Positions 19,666 to 30,457 of a stretch of DNA of 64,000 bases are shown here, piece after piece. Under the pieces are notes generated by a model. That model saw only the letters and a program-made list of their open reading frames with translations. It was not told where the DNA came from and made no database searches. Every line of letters starts with the position of its first letter. Positions within the stretch are counted from its first letter, which is position 1. The stretch spans positions 2,728,001 through 2,792,000 of the forward strand of contig CP075492.1 of NCBI GenBank assembly GCA_021613535.1, written 5' to 3'. The DNA comes from Adineta vaga (taxonomy: Eukaryota; Rotifera). Both the position numbers and the translations under genes were made by a program.

Positions 19666-21055
19666 TGTGATTCTATCTTGCAGTTTTTTTTCTTCTTCTT
19701 TCTAAAAAATGAATCGAAGCAATTTTCTTTTAAGTAAAAGAAATTGTTTGTTTTTGATATATTAATACGTTTCTGCTCCAGAAAGAAACATGATATAGAA
19801 TTTGAAATCGCGTTTACGCTTTAAGGCACATATTTAATTATGCATCTAATAATACAACAGGATATTGATATATTCAAACGAGAGTATTTTGCAGTTAATT
19901 TAATCAGTATCGAAGCAACCTGGAAAATGTTTCGAATCACGAAATCTTATTGAAATGCTTTTTCTATCAAATATCTATCAGAGATTAACATCTGTATTAG
20001 TATTATAAGTTTCTCACATGTACATTCATGCTATTGCAAGTGAGAATGAGCATTAATTCGAAAGTACTCAATATTTGTCTGAAAACTTCACAACATGTCC
20101 TACAGTATATTCCAGGGATTGATGAATATAATTGTGTACGTTATTCTAATATAGAAAAAAGCGTCAACTCCAGAATTATAAAATTGTCTACTTCGAGCTC
20201 TGTATCTGTCAGTGTTATATATTTGTTGTTGTGTCAAGAACAGTATATACTCCATGGCCACTTATTATGCATGAAATTAATTGCAGTTTGAAGTAAAATT
20301 GCTATTGGTTTAGATTCCGCATGGAATACGTTCATAGGGTACGCAATACTCTTTTTAATAATAACTTCTATCAATGAGAAATTAATTCTAAAGATATTAT
20401 TAGCAAAAGAAAACTAGTTCCACTAGTAATTTCAGCAGAAAAGTTTTTTGTTTTGAATAATAACATACGAGAACAAGTTCTTCTATCATAAATTGATACG
20501 CATGTAAATGATAGGCGTTCTACTTTTTAGTTTTCTCTTCGGAATTCGTCATCTAAATTATTTCAGAATGATTTCAATATTTTATTTTAAAATAACTTTT
20601 TCTATAAACGACTGGTCGTTTCCATGTGTCACAACGTTTTTGCACTGGTCTGATTGTCTTACACAGAAGTGAGAACGATTCAGGAGTAAAATACTCACCC
20701 CGGCGGAATATTCATTGGACCATCGTGTCGTATCGATAGATGAAGCTTGGACCCGAAGTCTAAGACTTTTAGGTCCGAACTGATGTGGAGACAGAGTTAA
20801 AACGGGAACTGTTAGAAAATCGATGGATTTAGAATACTATATAGTGCGTAAGTTGCTCTATCTTAGCTATGCATGATGGGATATGTTGTGGTAATAGATG
20901 AATGATATAGAGAATACTGTAACGTTCATTATAAAAATGGTATGTTACACATCTTGTTATTATTATATAATCAAAATAAAACAAACCAAAACACATAACA
21001 TTGTTTTTAAGAGAAAAGTTAGAAATTTTCAATACTATAGATGGATGTAAGCTAT
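19666..21055. other. Intergenic, no gene seen
   Basis: 1.4 kb between the 5' side of the first GPCR and the 3' end of the Thr-rich receptor gene. Short frames at 20028-20291 (+) and 20829-21059 (-) show no motif or splice support. The stretch 20640-20830 has a locally higher GC content, but I could fold no tRNA or snRNA from it. Confidence 0.5.
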
Positions 21056-23883
21056 TCAAGATAGCTTAAACACTTTTCCATTGGAGTTATGAGATGAGCA
21101 TGATGGTAAATTGGAACGTTTCATTCGAATAACACTAACTCCAGCACTTATTGAACTTCTTTCAACTGTAGAAGATACAAATTGATTTGCTTTACTAATA
21201 CTTGTTAAACTTGCTCGTTTTGATTTAGCGATATCAATATGACGAATACTCACAATTGATGATCTTGGTGTTGGTTTTGTCATTGAATTATTCACTGGAT
21301 CATTGGTAGAAGTCTCATTAGTTTTTTCATGTTCATCTTGAATTATTTCATTTACATTGATTAATGATGGTCTATGGACATGACTGATACGAACTGTATT
21401 GACTGTACTTGGTTTTTGTAACGGTTGATCAGGATCATACATAGGTGAACTTTTACGATCTAATATTTTACTCGATGAACTATGTGTATCAGATATAATA
21501 CTCATATTTGATCTTCTATCTTCGATAGATGTTGATAATGGTCTTGATGAAATAAAACTTACAGATGAGTTTTTATAACGTAATGGATGCCAAACTATTG
21601 ATCGATGGTGCTCGGTTTCTTCTGTTTTACGATGACGCCGACGCTGATTACCTAGACCACCACTAAGATACGAGAAATTCAAATTATGAATTAAATAATA
21701 GAATGAAAAAATAACGTACTATAGATACCACCAACAGCAACAACAACATAAACTTAATAAAGCTAAGAAGCCTAATATTGATAATGCTATTATCAATGGT
21801 TCATATTCTTTAAGTTTGTTCTTTGCTATAAAATAACATCTATTATTTTCTTTTGTTTTATTATTTATTTCATTGATTCGACTTACACGTCATCGAAATG
21901 CGTATTGTTGTTGTAGTAACTGTGCTTCTACAATAAAACTAATATGATAAACTATAGAAAATGTGTGTAATGTCATACGTTGTAACACTTGTAGTACTTG
22001 TACTTGTTGTTCTAGTAGAGACAGTTGTGGTACTAGTTGAGGTCGATGTACTCGAAGTACTCGTTGAACTGGTAGTCTTTGTTGTACTAGTACTGCTCAT
22101 TGTAGTTATACTCGTAGTACTCGTTGAACTGCTTGTCGTAGTTTTTGTTGTTGAACTAAGAGAAAATCAGTTTTATTTAAAGTTGATGTTACAATAGAAG
22201 AAAGAGAAAGATATTGTTCAGTACCTAGTTGATGTTGTAACAGTCGTGATAGTGGTAACTGATGTTGTTGTTGTTGTTCTATAAATAAAAACATCGATAA
22301 AAATAATTCTTTTATTTTCAAACACATTGATAAATAAAAATAATTGTTTACTTACGTTGATGTTGTTGTTTCACCAGGACCTAAATAATATCATTTAGAT
22401 TATATGTAAATGACAAAAAAAATCAATTTGTTTTATTCTTACACAATAGTACAGTTCCATTAGAAACAACAGTAAATGTAGTACAATATTGATCTGATTG
22501 AATATTTGCACTATAATAGAGTTATAACGAAGATAATCGAAATATGTTATTATAAAAACATTTTCAATGAATACCTATCAGTAGCCAGCGCACAATAGGC
22601 TTGTGAACCCAATTGTAAACTATCGGGTGTCCATGTTTCTACCATTGTCCATACATTTGTTGTACCAACTCGTGTTATATTACCTTTATACATATACAAT
22701 GGTGGCATAGTAAAAACATCTTTTATAGTAGTTCCTGAACATCCTGATGTAATTGTTAAAGTAAAATTGAATTGAACACCAACTTGTATGGGTGTACATT
22801 TTGGTAGTGTTGAAGTAATTATCGGTTTTAATGGACAAACGGGTGTACTGACAATTTCAACTAGAAATTGAATTGGAACTTTACTAAAAGATGTATTTGT
22901 TGTTGCATCGTAAAAATCTTCAACCATTAAAGCAATTGCATAAAAATCTCCAACAGTTTTACCTGTACTATTAAATGTTACCGTACATGTACTTTCGTCT
23001 AATTTACTTCCAGGTGCCATTTGACAAACATCTCCACATTCATTAAATGTTGTCGTATTTTTTGCCCAACGACATCTTTACAAATTAAATGAAAATAAAT
23101 CTTATCACAACTATCTCGATGAAGAAAAAAAAACGATTTACAATAAATAATCATTGTCAGCATCGATGATTGGAATTTGAATATCAGTAAGAGTATTAAT
23201 TGGTACTTGCATTGCTAAGAAAATATGAAGAGAAAAATCTATTTACTATTCAAAAATAAATAATTTGATTATTAATATATACGTGAAATAATGGTTGCGA
23301 CTGGTGGTGTATTAATAAAACCTTCTGGTCGAATCGTTAAATCTACACAACATCCAATTGACCAATCGGCAGAATCACTAAAACAACCTGTTTGTGTTAA
23401 TGTTGTTGCTCGTTTTTTTCTACCATATGACTGAGAAGTGCAATCAGTTGATAAAACTTTCATCCAATATTTGCTTTGAAACGCGACACAAAACTTTGAT
23501 CCAACAGTAATCGTTCGTAATGTTGAAATTTGTCCCGAACTAGAATCTACGACTGTACTAAAATCTGTACAATACTCATCAACAGGTATATTTGTATAAC
23601 CACCGCAAGAACCCGAAACACATAAAAGATTATCTCCAGAAACAGGTATTTTGGGTGATCGATTTAAAATCGTAGTTTTATCACAATAAGTACTACCACC
23701 ACCACTAGAAGGCGTCCAAGTTCGTTTCCATTGATACGATTGTGTAAACATTATAGCAACTGTTGAGCCTGTAACATTTTTCGTCATTGGTTTCCATGTT
23801 ACTGTTCCGCCATAAAAATGTTTCAGTTCAATCAATGAAATGTTCCAAATACATATTAGAATAAAAATCAAATGAATTCGCAT
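21056..23883 (-). CDS. Single-pass receptor-like protein with Thr-rich (mucin-like) stalk
   Basis: Ten exons on the minus strand: 23883..23283, 23214..23142, 23075..22575, 22510..22443, 22380..22356, 22278..22225, 22155..21979, 21927..21887, 21825..21720, 21662..21056. They sum to 2253 nt, 750 residues. All introns are GT-AG and roughly 50-75 bp. Residues 1-20 are a signal peptide (IHLIFILICIWNISLIELKH). The ectodomain of about 390 residues is Cys-rich with many N-glycosylation sites and a dibasic/tetrabasic site (GRKKRA) that could be cleaved. A Thr/Ser-rich stalk is spread over four small exons. A membrane segment (PLIIALSILGFLALLSL followed by CCCCWW) precedes a 205-residue basic, Ser-rich cytoplasmic tail. 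The Cys run just inside the membrane suggests palmitoylation. I do not recognise the ectodomain family. It is probably a cell-surface or cuticle-associated receptor. Confidence 0.85.
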
Positions 23884-24985
23884 TGTTTCTATGAATCCGA
23901 GAGCAAACTATCAAATGAATGTATAAATGATATGATCTTTTTATTATATTATTCCGACTTAAAATTATTCTATGAATTCTGTCAATATAATAATACAGAT
24001 TTAATACAAGATCGAAATAAAACTAATCGAATATTTTCATATGTCTTCAATATACAATATGATCCAACTTCGTGAGAATAAAATAAATATTTAATACTAA
24101 CTTCACTGTATATATATGTTACATGAATTTTGTTTTTCTTTTCGAGGACAGAAAAGAAACCTTTTAAAAGTATATATTAGAGAAAAAAGACAATAGCGGA
24201 CTTATTTAACTTTATAATTTAATGAAATTCATTCTATTTTTATTTCTTTAATAGTAATATCTATCCAAAAATAGAAACCTTTAATATATATGTATATACG
24301 AATGTTTGTATTCGAAGAAGCATTTCAAATAATATTCAATTATATGAAATAGATGTACAATATGACTTAGATTGCTTCTTTACATCATAATTACTATATA
24401 CTAGATATCCGTTGTTGTTTTTTATTCTCTCGAATATATTTAAACGAAAGAGTGATCTGCACCTACGTCTTTGAAGATCGACTATGTTTATGTAAAGGCA
24501 TTCCAATCAAAAACTGTTGAAGTTCATACGATTATACATAGTGAATAATAAATCTCGAATATTTTCCCATCTATCAATGTTTACAAGTACATACGTATTT
24601 GAAATGAGATTCCCATATTTTCTCTTCTTTCAAATTTGATATTACTTGGTGTTTTTTTACTCATTTTTTAACAGAAAGACGCATAATCAGTTTTAATTAA
24701 AATATACTTGTGACAATCTACAGGAAACATAAGTGTGCCTCAAAAAGTGCAAACTCGGACAGAGGGATTATCAATATAGTCAAATGAGATGAAATTTATA
24801 TGTGTTAATTAAAAGTTAATTTCCATTGACATCTAGGTCAACATTTTATGCAGTATATTCTTTCTTCAGGCACATGAATTAATATTAAAAGCTAATTCTC
24901 GATTGAAATGAGGTAGATTCTCATTTGTCTTAATAAAGAAAAAGTATGCTCGTTTTTACTATTTATTAAGTCACAGAAGTCAACT
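23884..24985. other. Intergenic, shared upstream region of two divergent genes
   Basis: 1.1 kb between the start of the Thr-rich receptor (-) and the start of the second GPCR (+), so it should hold both promoters. AT-rich, no coding frame with recognisable content, no repeat noted. Confidence 0.5.
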
Positions 24986-25939
24986 ATGTCGGATGGTGCG
25001 GAAATTCTTCGTCTTCAAACTATTTCGAAAATTTTCGATGGCTATGTAATGCTTATTCTTGTTGGTATAGGAACAGTGGGGAATTTATTGAATATTTTTG
25101 TCTTCATACGTCTGAAAATGCTTCGTCAAATGCCAACTCCTGTTTTCATGATCACTTCAAACATTGGTAGTTTAATACTATTTTGGTCCTCTCGTTTTCC
25201 TCGTTGCATTCTTAATATCACCGGTATTGATCTTCTTGTAGGTTCAATATTCTATTGCAAAGTTCGATGGTTGTTAGGACGTTGGAGTCTTAACATGCCA
25301 TTTACATGTATCTGTTTAGCAAGTATCGATCGGTTTTTTAATACTTCACGCAATGTACGCTATCATCATTTCTTTACTCTAAAACGAGCTTACAGTATAG
25401 TGATCATATTTAGTCTTGTCTATCTAATCATCTTTATTCCAGATGCTATTTACTATTCGGGATATTCGTGCACAGCTTCAGCCAAGGATCGTGCTACTTA
25501 CAAAGACTTTGTCGCTTATTTTAATTTGATTGCCACCAATATTTTATCAATGATCATTCTCGGTATTTTTAGTTTACTTACATGGTACAATCTTTGTTAT
25601 GGGACAAGTGTTGGACGTAATCGTCTTCAACAGCAAGTTAATCGAATGATGATGGTTGAATTTGCAATGGCATTCGTTACTACATTACCTAATTTTATCT
25701 ACAATATTTATGCACAAGCTACTCAATCGACAGTAAAATCTCAATTAAGATTAACACAAGAAAGTCTGTGGTCAACTGTGAGTGCTACTATCAATTTTAC
25801 AATACACGCGGGAACATTCTACATGTATATGGTTGTGTCTCCAGCATATAGACGGAATGTACGAAGAGCTATGTGGGTACAGAAACAAAATCATGTTATA
25901 CCCCAAAAAGTACAATTACAAAATCTTCGTTTTTTTTAA
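24986..25939 (+). CDS. Rhodopsin-like 7TM receptor, orphan (copy 2)
   Basis: Single exon, 317 residues. Seven hydrophobic segments are visible. TM1 has VGNLLNIFVFI, the Cys at the start of TM3 is in FYCKVRW, and the DRY equivalent is ASIDRFFNTS, keeping Asp-Arg. TM4/extracellular loop 2 contains a Cys (GYSCTAS) for the conserved disulfide. TM7 ends TFYMYMVVSPAYRR, where SPAYRR replaces the usual NPxxY. The short tail is basic. The same IDR arrangement and loop pattern occur in the receptor at 32278, so the two probably belong to one expanded family. Ligand unknown; a neuropeptide is the best guess from family form. Confidence 0.85.
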   Translation: MSDGAEILRLQTISKIFDGYVMLILVGIGTVGNLLNIFVFIRLKMLRQMPTPVFMITSNIGSLILFWSSRFPRCILNITGIDLLVGSIFYCKVRWLLGRWSLNMPFTCICLASIDRFFNTSRNVRYHHFFTLKRAYSIVIIFSLVYLIIFIPDAIYYSGYSCTASAKDRATYKDFVAYFNLIATNILSMIILGIFSLLTWYNLCYGTSVGRNRLQQQVNRMMMVEFAMAFVTTLPNFIYNIYAQATQSTVKSQLRLTQESLWSTVSATINFTIHAGTFYMYMVVSPAYRRNVRRAMWVQKQNHVIPQKVQLQNLRFF

Positions 25940-26337
25940 ACGTCGAAGACGCATTAAAAACAATCGGACGTTGCTATACCGATAAACGCGTCTCACTTTA
26001 TTTTGTAAATTGTTTAAGATGCTCGATGAATCTCCGTCTTGACAAGAATGTGTTTGATTCCTCGATGTTTTACCGTGGAGCCAGACACAATACACAAATT
26101 ACCTGTAGACTCTACCACTTCACATAGCATAGAGCTACTTGTGACGATTTCTGAGGGAAGAGATGTATATCCTCATGAAATCATGTCGTTCTTTATTTCT
26201 TCCAAAACATTAATCGCATCTTTTACATACAAAAGCACAAGCTTATATATGTGCAACCAAAAGAAAGAGAAAGAGAACAGCCAAAGAAAATGGATAGAAC
26301 GATATCATCACAGATATATCTAGCTTTAGAAAGTAAT
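25940..26337. other. Intergenic between convergent genes
   Basis: About 400 bp separating the 3' ends of a GPCR (+) and the type II membrane protein gene (-). Small frames here overlap each other and show no motif. Nothing else seen. Confidence 0.5.
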
Positions 26338-27476
26338 TTACTTTGATTTGAAGATATTCCACATGTAACTAATCCATATTGATTGATTATCGGCTTTTTT
26401 TGGAACGATTTGAATGAGATAAGATGATTCTGATTTCAAAAATTCTACTAATGCATTTGCAATTTGATCATTTGCTAAATCTATTTTATGACCACATCGT
26501 TTTGTTTTTATCTCATTGATTGCTGCACCATATGTACAACAATTCCCCCAACAATCTTCGAGATGTGTAATAACAGTATGAAAAGGTGTTGATCGATGTG
26601 TAAGATCAATCATATTGAACATTGTTGGAATACCAATTTCATGAAATGATCTACTCTTATGAAATGCATCTGATAAAACAATAAAATCATCAAAAAATCG
26701 TCGAGGAATAAAATAGATATCAGTCCAACTAAAAATATTAATTAATAAAAACTCGTTAAATATATATATCTTTTTATTCTTATTCTTACCCTCCACACAT
26801 AATATTTTCATCTGTAATAAATCGATTTGGATATTGTTTTGAAAGAGTTTGCTTCGCATTTCGTACACTTCGAAGAGAATCATTAGTCCAATAGATCCAA
26901 TTTGATCCTGCTGTATTTCCACCACAAATATATGAAGATAATTGTCCAGCTAACCAAATACTATTAAAATTCATTCGATCAAATTGAAAAGGATTGATCC
27001 ATGCCTATATATAATGAAGAAAAAGTTATCGAAAATAAAATCTCTCGAATATTTACATCAAAATGAAAATATAAAATTCCTTCGACTAGAGAATGATTTT
27101 TTAAAAGAATTTTCATTGTTTCAGCTACAGGTTTATATGGATCATCACCAGATAACCATCCATCTGCAGTATAATTAATTACTGATGTATAATGTGGCAT
27201 GGAATAATGAAGATCAATAAAGAAAGGTCGATAACTTTCTAACACTCGTATTCGTTCAGGACGTTGTGTATTCATTCGAATAAATGCAAGAGTACGAGAA
27301 AAAGGAGAGCGAAGTTTATGTATATTAGTATTGATTAATTTCGAATGTGATTGAACATTTGTTTTAAATGGTAATATGTTAATGATGAAGATTAAAAGTA
27401 CACTCACAGTTAATACAACGAGAAATTTTCCATTGGAATAATGATGATATATTATTTGTGACAGAGAATTAAACAT
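26338..27476 (-). CDS. Type II membrane protein, possible Golgi glycosyltransferase-like enzyme
   Basis: Three exons (27476..27057, 27004..26790, 26728..26338) give 341 residues; introns are 52 and 61 bp. A cytoplasmic N terminus is followed by one membrane segment (FLVVLTVSVLLIFIINILPF) and a long lumenal part. This layout is typical of Golgi enzymes. Notable stretches are DGWLSGDDPYKPVAETM, LYFHFDAWINPFQFDRM (the FHFD spanning the first junction could act like a DxD metal site), YICGGNTAGSNWIYW, WTDIYFIPRRFFDDF and a Cys-containing segment LEDCWGNCCTYG. I do not recognise the family firmly. The call as a glycosyltransferase rests on topology and on the aspartate after the aromatic strand, so it is inference. 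Splice junctions keep the reading continuous and the sum is divisible by three. Confidence 0.7.
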
Positions 27477-27923
27477 TTTTCAATAGATAATGATTGTTTT
27501 ATTCGTCACATTTTATGTTATTATATTATAGAATAGAATTATATTTTTCAGTGAAACTTACAGCTACAATTTGATTTGTTATGTGTAACAACTCTCATTT
27601 CAATGCGTAAAATATTTTTTTTCTTAGACGCAGAAAAGAAAGGAAAGTAATTAAATGATTTCAAATATATTTCTTTTTTTCTATTATGATATAAATATTT
27701 TCAGGCGTCAAAACGTTTTACGTCTTGTTTTTTCTTCTTCGGCTTGTTAGAATGAACAAATATTCTTTTTTCTCTCTCTATTTTCTCATAGTTATCAATA
27801 GTTGAGAAATGATGATGTTATATTAACAAAAACATTTTTATTTATATTTATTAGCAGAAAGACTGATGACTAATTATAGGATCCTAGCAGTACAAATGGA
27901 TGATGTGAAGAAAGAAAAAGAAT
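27477..27923. other. Intergenic, no gene seen
   Basis: AT-rich spacer upstream of the type II membrane protein gene; no motif, repeat or frame of interest. Confidence 0.5.
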
Positions 27924-28214
27924 ATGGTTAATGAAGAATTCGCGAAGACATCTTTCAATCTTGAATTAAGTTATAAACGAATAAAACTTCATTTTTCCAA
28001 TGAGCAACTTATTCGAATACAAATACTAACTGGTGAAACTAATGTAACGATACAAGATGCTCTGACAGCATAGATTATTTTCACATTAAATAAATATTAT
28101 TGTTATAAGAATAATGATGAACGTTGTATTTTACATAGAATTACAGTTGCGTGTTGCATTTCATTTACTGACAAACATGATCATTCATTTTCGATATTAA
28201 ATCACAATCGCTAA
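27924..28214 (+). pseudogene. Small frame interrupted by one TAG, unknown
   Basis: From ATG 27924 the frame reads about 49 codons with a protein-like composition (TSFNLELSYKRIKLHFS), meets TAG at 28071, and stays open for another 46 codons including NNDERCILHRITVACCISF, ending at TAA 28212-28214. A single stop between two plausible coding stretches suggests a decayed exon or a fragment of a lost gene. I recognise no family, and no splice pair removes the stop convincingly. Confidence 0.35.
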
Positions 28215-28651
28215 TATTGATAAAATATCGAATTTTCACATTTCATCATTGCTATTTTAAATCTTATCAACTATACTTATGAAATTACATAATTACATGT
28301 ATCAATCAGTATAATGGCAAAAAATAAACGTTTGAGAGGAAAACTATTGAGCGATAAGTTATTCAATATTATGAATAGAAATATGTTGTAACAACATTTG
28401 CACAGTAATATTTCGTTTTCAATAGAATTGTGTGTTATAGGTGTTCTCTTTTATATTTATCTATGGCTTAAGAATCGGATTGAATGTAAAGAATATTGAT
28501 AAATATTTAAAGACAACACGTAGATACGAAAGAAGTACACGAGTCTCTCAAAAGTTGAGAAATATGCTTTTTTTTAAGTTGGATTCTTTACCTTTAGTAA
28601 TACTTAATATAGATACTGAAAAATCTTTGACACAAAATATATGTCAAAATA

Positions 28652-29497
28652 ATGAAATTCTTCCAACTAATTCTTTCATTATCTTTTATGTTCCATACAG
28701 TTTCGTGTCAATCAAAGCCGAATAATACATACAATGTTCCTTTACTTGATTTTATTGATAATTTTATTAATAAATCTATGTTATGTTTCACATTTCCATG
28801 TTGTCCAATTGCCTTAACATTTGATGATGGTCCTGATGGTGGTGGTGGAGCTACTGACGCTATTATTAATTATTTACATGGCAATAAGATTCCAGGTACA
28901 TTTTTTATCAACACTAAAACTTGGGTTGATGTCACTACTGATCTAATTGCTCAAAAATCAATTAAGAATATTGTTGAGTATGGATTTAATCTTGGAACAC
29001 ATACTATTCATCATAAAGATTTATCTATTCTGTCCGTTGATGATATACATAATGAAATTGTTGGTGTTCAAACAACTCTAGATAAATTTATATCACCTTC
29101 ACCACATCTATCGTTATTTCGTGCACCATACGGTCATCCATACGATGTTGGTAGTCAATTGCAGATGAATAGGGTATCGAAAATTGCAGCAGATGCGGCT
29201 TATTTTCATGTTGCTTGGCAAATTGATTCAGAAGATTATAATTGTGGTAAGAATATTACTTGTGTTACTGAACCAATATTTAAAGCTATTGATAATGGAC
29301 AATGGGGTGTTATATTGATGCATTTTGTCTATCAAAATACCGCTAATGCTTTGCCATTCTTAATTACTGGACTCAAACAAAGAAAATGTACGTTTTTCAC
29401 TATTGAACAATTGATTCATGCTAAATATGGAAAATTTTCTGAAGAAATCATGTACGATTATAATCACCAAAGCAAAAGTCTTTCAATTACATCTTGA
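28652..29497 (+). CDS. Secreted polysaccharide deacetylase (NodB homology, chitin-deacetylase-like)
   Basis: Single exon, 281 residues. A signal peptide (FFQLILSLSFMFHTVSC) is followed by a NodB domain with ordered motifs: TFDDGPDGGG (motif 1, catalytic and metal Asp), THTIHH (motif 2, the two metal His), FRAPYGHPYD (motif 3), WQIDSEDYNC (motif 4) and VILMHF (motif 5, the His). All key positions of carbohydrate esterase family 4 are present. It would remove N-acetyl groups from chitin or a related polymer outside the cell. Four or more Cys allow disulfides. The intron-free gene and fungal/bacterial-like motif spacing suggest possible horizontal origin, but animals also carry CE4 enzymes, so this needs phylogeny. 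The ATG at 28652 is chosen because it directly precedes the signal peptide. Confidence 0.88.
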   Translation: MKFFQLILSLSFMFHTVSCQSKPNNTYNVPLLDFIDNFINKSMLCFTFPCCPIALTFDDGPDGGGGATDAIINYLHGNKIPGTFFINTKTWVDVTTDLIAQKSIKNIVEYGFNLGTHTIHHKDLSILSVDDIHNEIVGVQTTLDKFISPSPHLSLFRAPYGHPYDVGSQLQMNRVSKIAADAAYFHVAWQIDSEDYNCGKNITCVTEPIFKAIDNGQWGVILMHFVYQNTANALPFLITGLKQRKCTFFTIEQLIHAKYGKFSEEIMYDYNHQSKSLSITS

Positions 29498-29797
29498 AAA
29501 TTTATGATTATTATGTTTATTTCTTATACGTTTTTCCTCTATTTTTCGGAATAAATTACGATAAGATTCACATTCACATTCACTCGATTGTATTGCAAAC
29601 TACGGTTCGCTCGGACGGATGATCATATTGATAGAGTATAAACAGAAGGAAAGTGTGATTATACGATTCAATTAAATACTCTATTTTCTTAAACGAAATG
29701 TTCACACTAGTAGAACTCAAGATTTTATTTATGTATTATGGTTAAATAGATATAGAAAGCGGAGAAAAAGGTTTACTAATATTAACTGTTGAACTTT

Positions 29798-30007
29798 CTA
29801 TTTTTTCCCGATGAAACAACTTATTCCTGATCCTCCTCCATAATTAGCACATCGACTGCAGACACAGACAGGTCGGCCATTTCGTTTTCTACAAGTTCCA
29901 ATGTCACAATTTTGTGAACAACACGCACCAATACATAGTTTTCCTGCCACTTCACTTAAGCCTCGGATGTCCATTCGTACACAAACAGAAGAAAAGATCA
30001 GAAGCAC
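29798..30007 (-). CDS. ABF-like CS-alpha-beta defensin, start codon not visible
   Basis: The frame ends at 29798 and carries a Cys pattern matching nematode antibacterial factors (ABF): VCVRMD, then LCIGACCSQNC, GTC, KRNGRPVCVCSRCANYGGG. Eight Cys sit at the ABF positions, with two extra, one directly after the third (ACC) and one near the C terminus (GISCFIG), which could form a fifth disulfide. The family consists of secreted antimicrobial peptides that disrupt bacterial membranes. The frame has no ATG before the first Cys. It begins after an in-frame TGA with LNVLLIFSS, which could be the end of a signal peptide or simply a pyrimidine-rich intron end (CTTCTGATCTTTTCTTCTG). An upstream signal-peptide exon is expected, but no AG acceptor occurs in the right place. 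The gene may use an unusual acceptor or be 5'-truncated. Coordinates are of the open frame. Confidence 0.72.
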   Translation of the reverse strand: MLLIFSSVCVRMDIRGLSEVAGKLCIGACCSQNCDIGTCRKRNGRPVCVCSRCANYGGGSGISCFIGKK

Positions 30008-30457
30008 GTTTAGATCGATTCAATAAAGTGGTATTAACTGCTATAGGTTACAATTCATCATTTACATAAATAAATTTTATTCTCCGTCTAGTATTTCATT
30101 TTCTTCTTCATTAATTCATACTTTTCAAAAATTATTTTAGTACTTCAAAATCTTCAGTATCAAGTACATCTACTTAGATATTTTACTGGGTACAAGTTCA
30201 TATGAAATTATGAAATGAAAAAGTATTTCTACTTGTATTCCTTCAATCACTGTTCGAATCGTATTACACATATTACTTTACGTATAGAACTGTGTATATA
30301 TTCCTTAGCGATATTTTTATTTTCGATGCAGTATGAATAAATGTGTTATTACACAAAGTCATACGTCATGTTATTGCGCAAGATGGTAGTATAATATAAA
30401 TGAAAAAAGAACAAAAGGCTATGAATTCAACATTATTTAATTTTTATTTTTACAAAG
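30008..30457. other. Intergenic between divergent defensin and RNA ligase
   Basis: 450 bp, AT-rich. It should contain the missing first exon of the defensin, if one exists, and the ligase promoter. I could not identify a convincing ATG exon ending in a GT donor. Confidence 0.45.

Noticed and set aside
20028-20291. Small open frame between GPCR and receptor gene
   Set aside because: No homology-like composition, no splice context, and it is interrupted in the other direction; chance frame.
20640-20830. A possible structural RNA (tRNA, snRNA or spliced-leader) in a GC-richer patch
   Set aside because: No cloverleaf, TTCGA arm or Sm-site/donor arrangement could be made by eye.
28441-28725. Frame overlapping the 5' end of the deacetylase gene
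   Set aside because: It overlaps the signal-peptide coding start in another frame and carries no motif.
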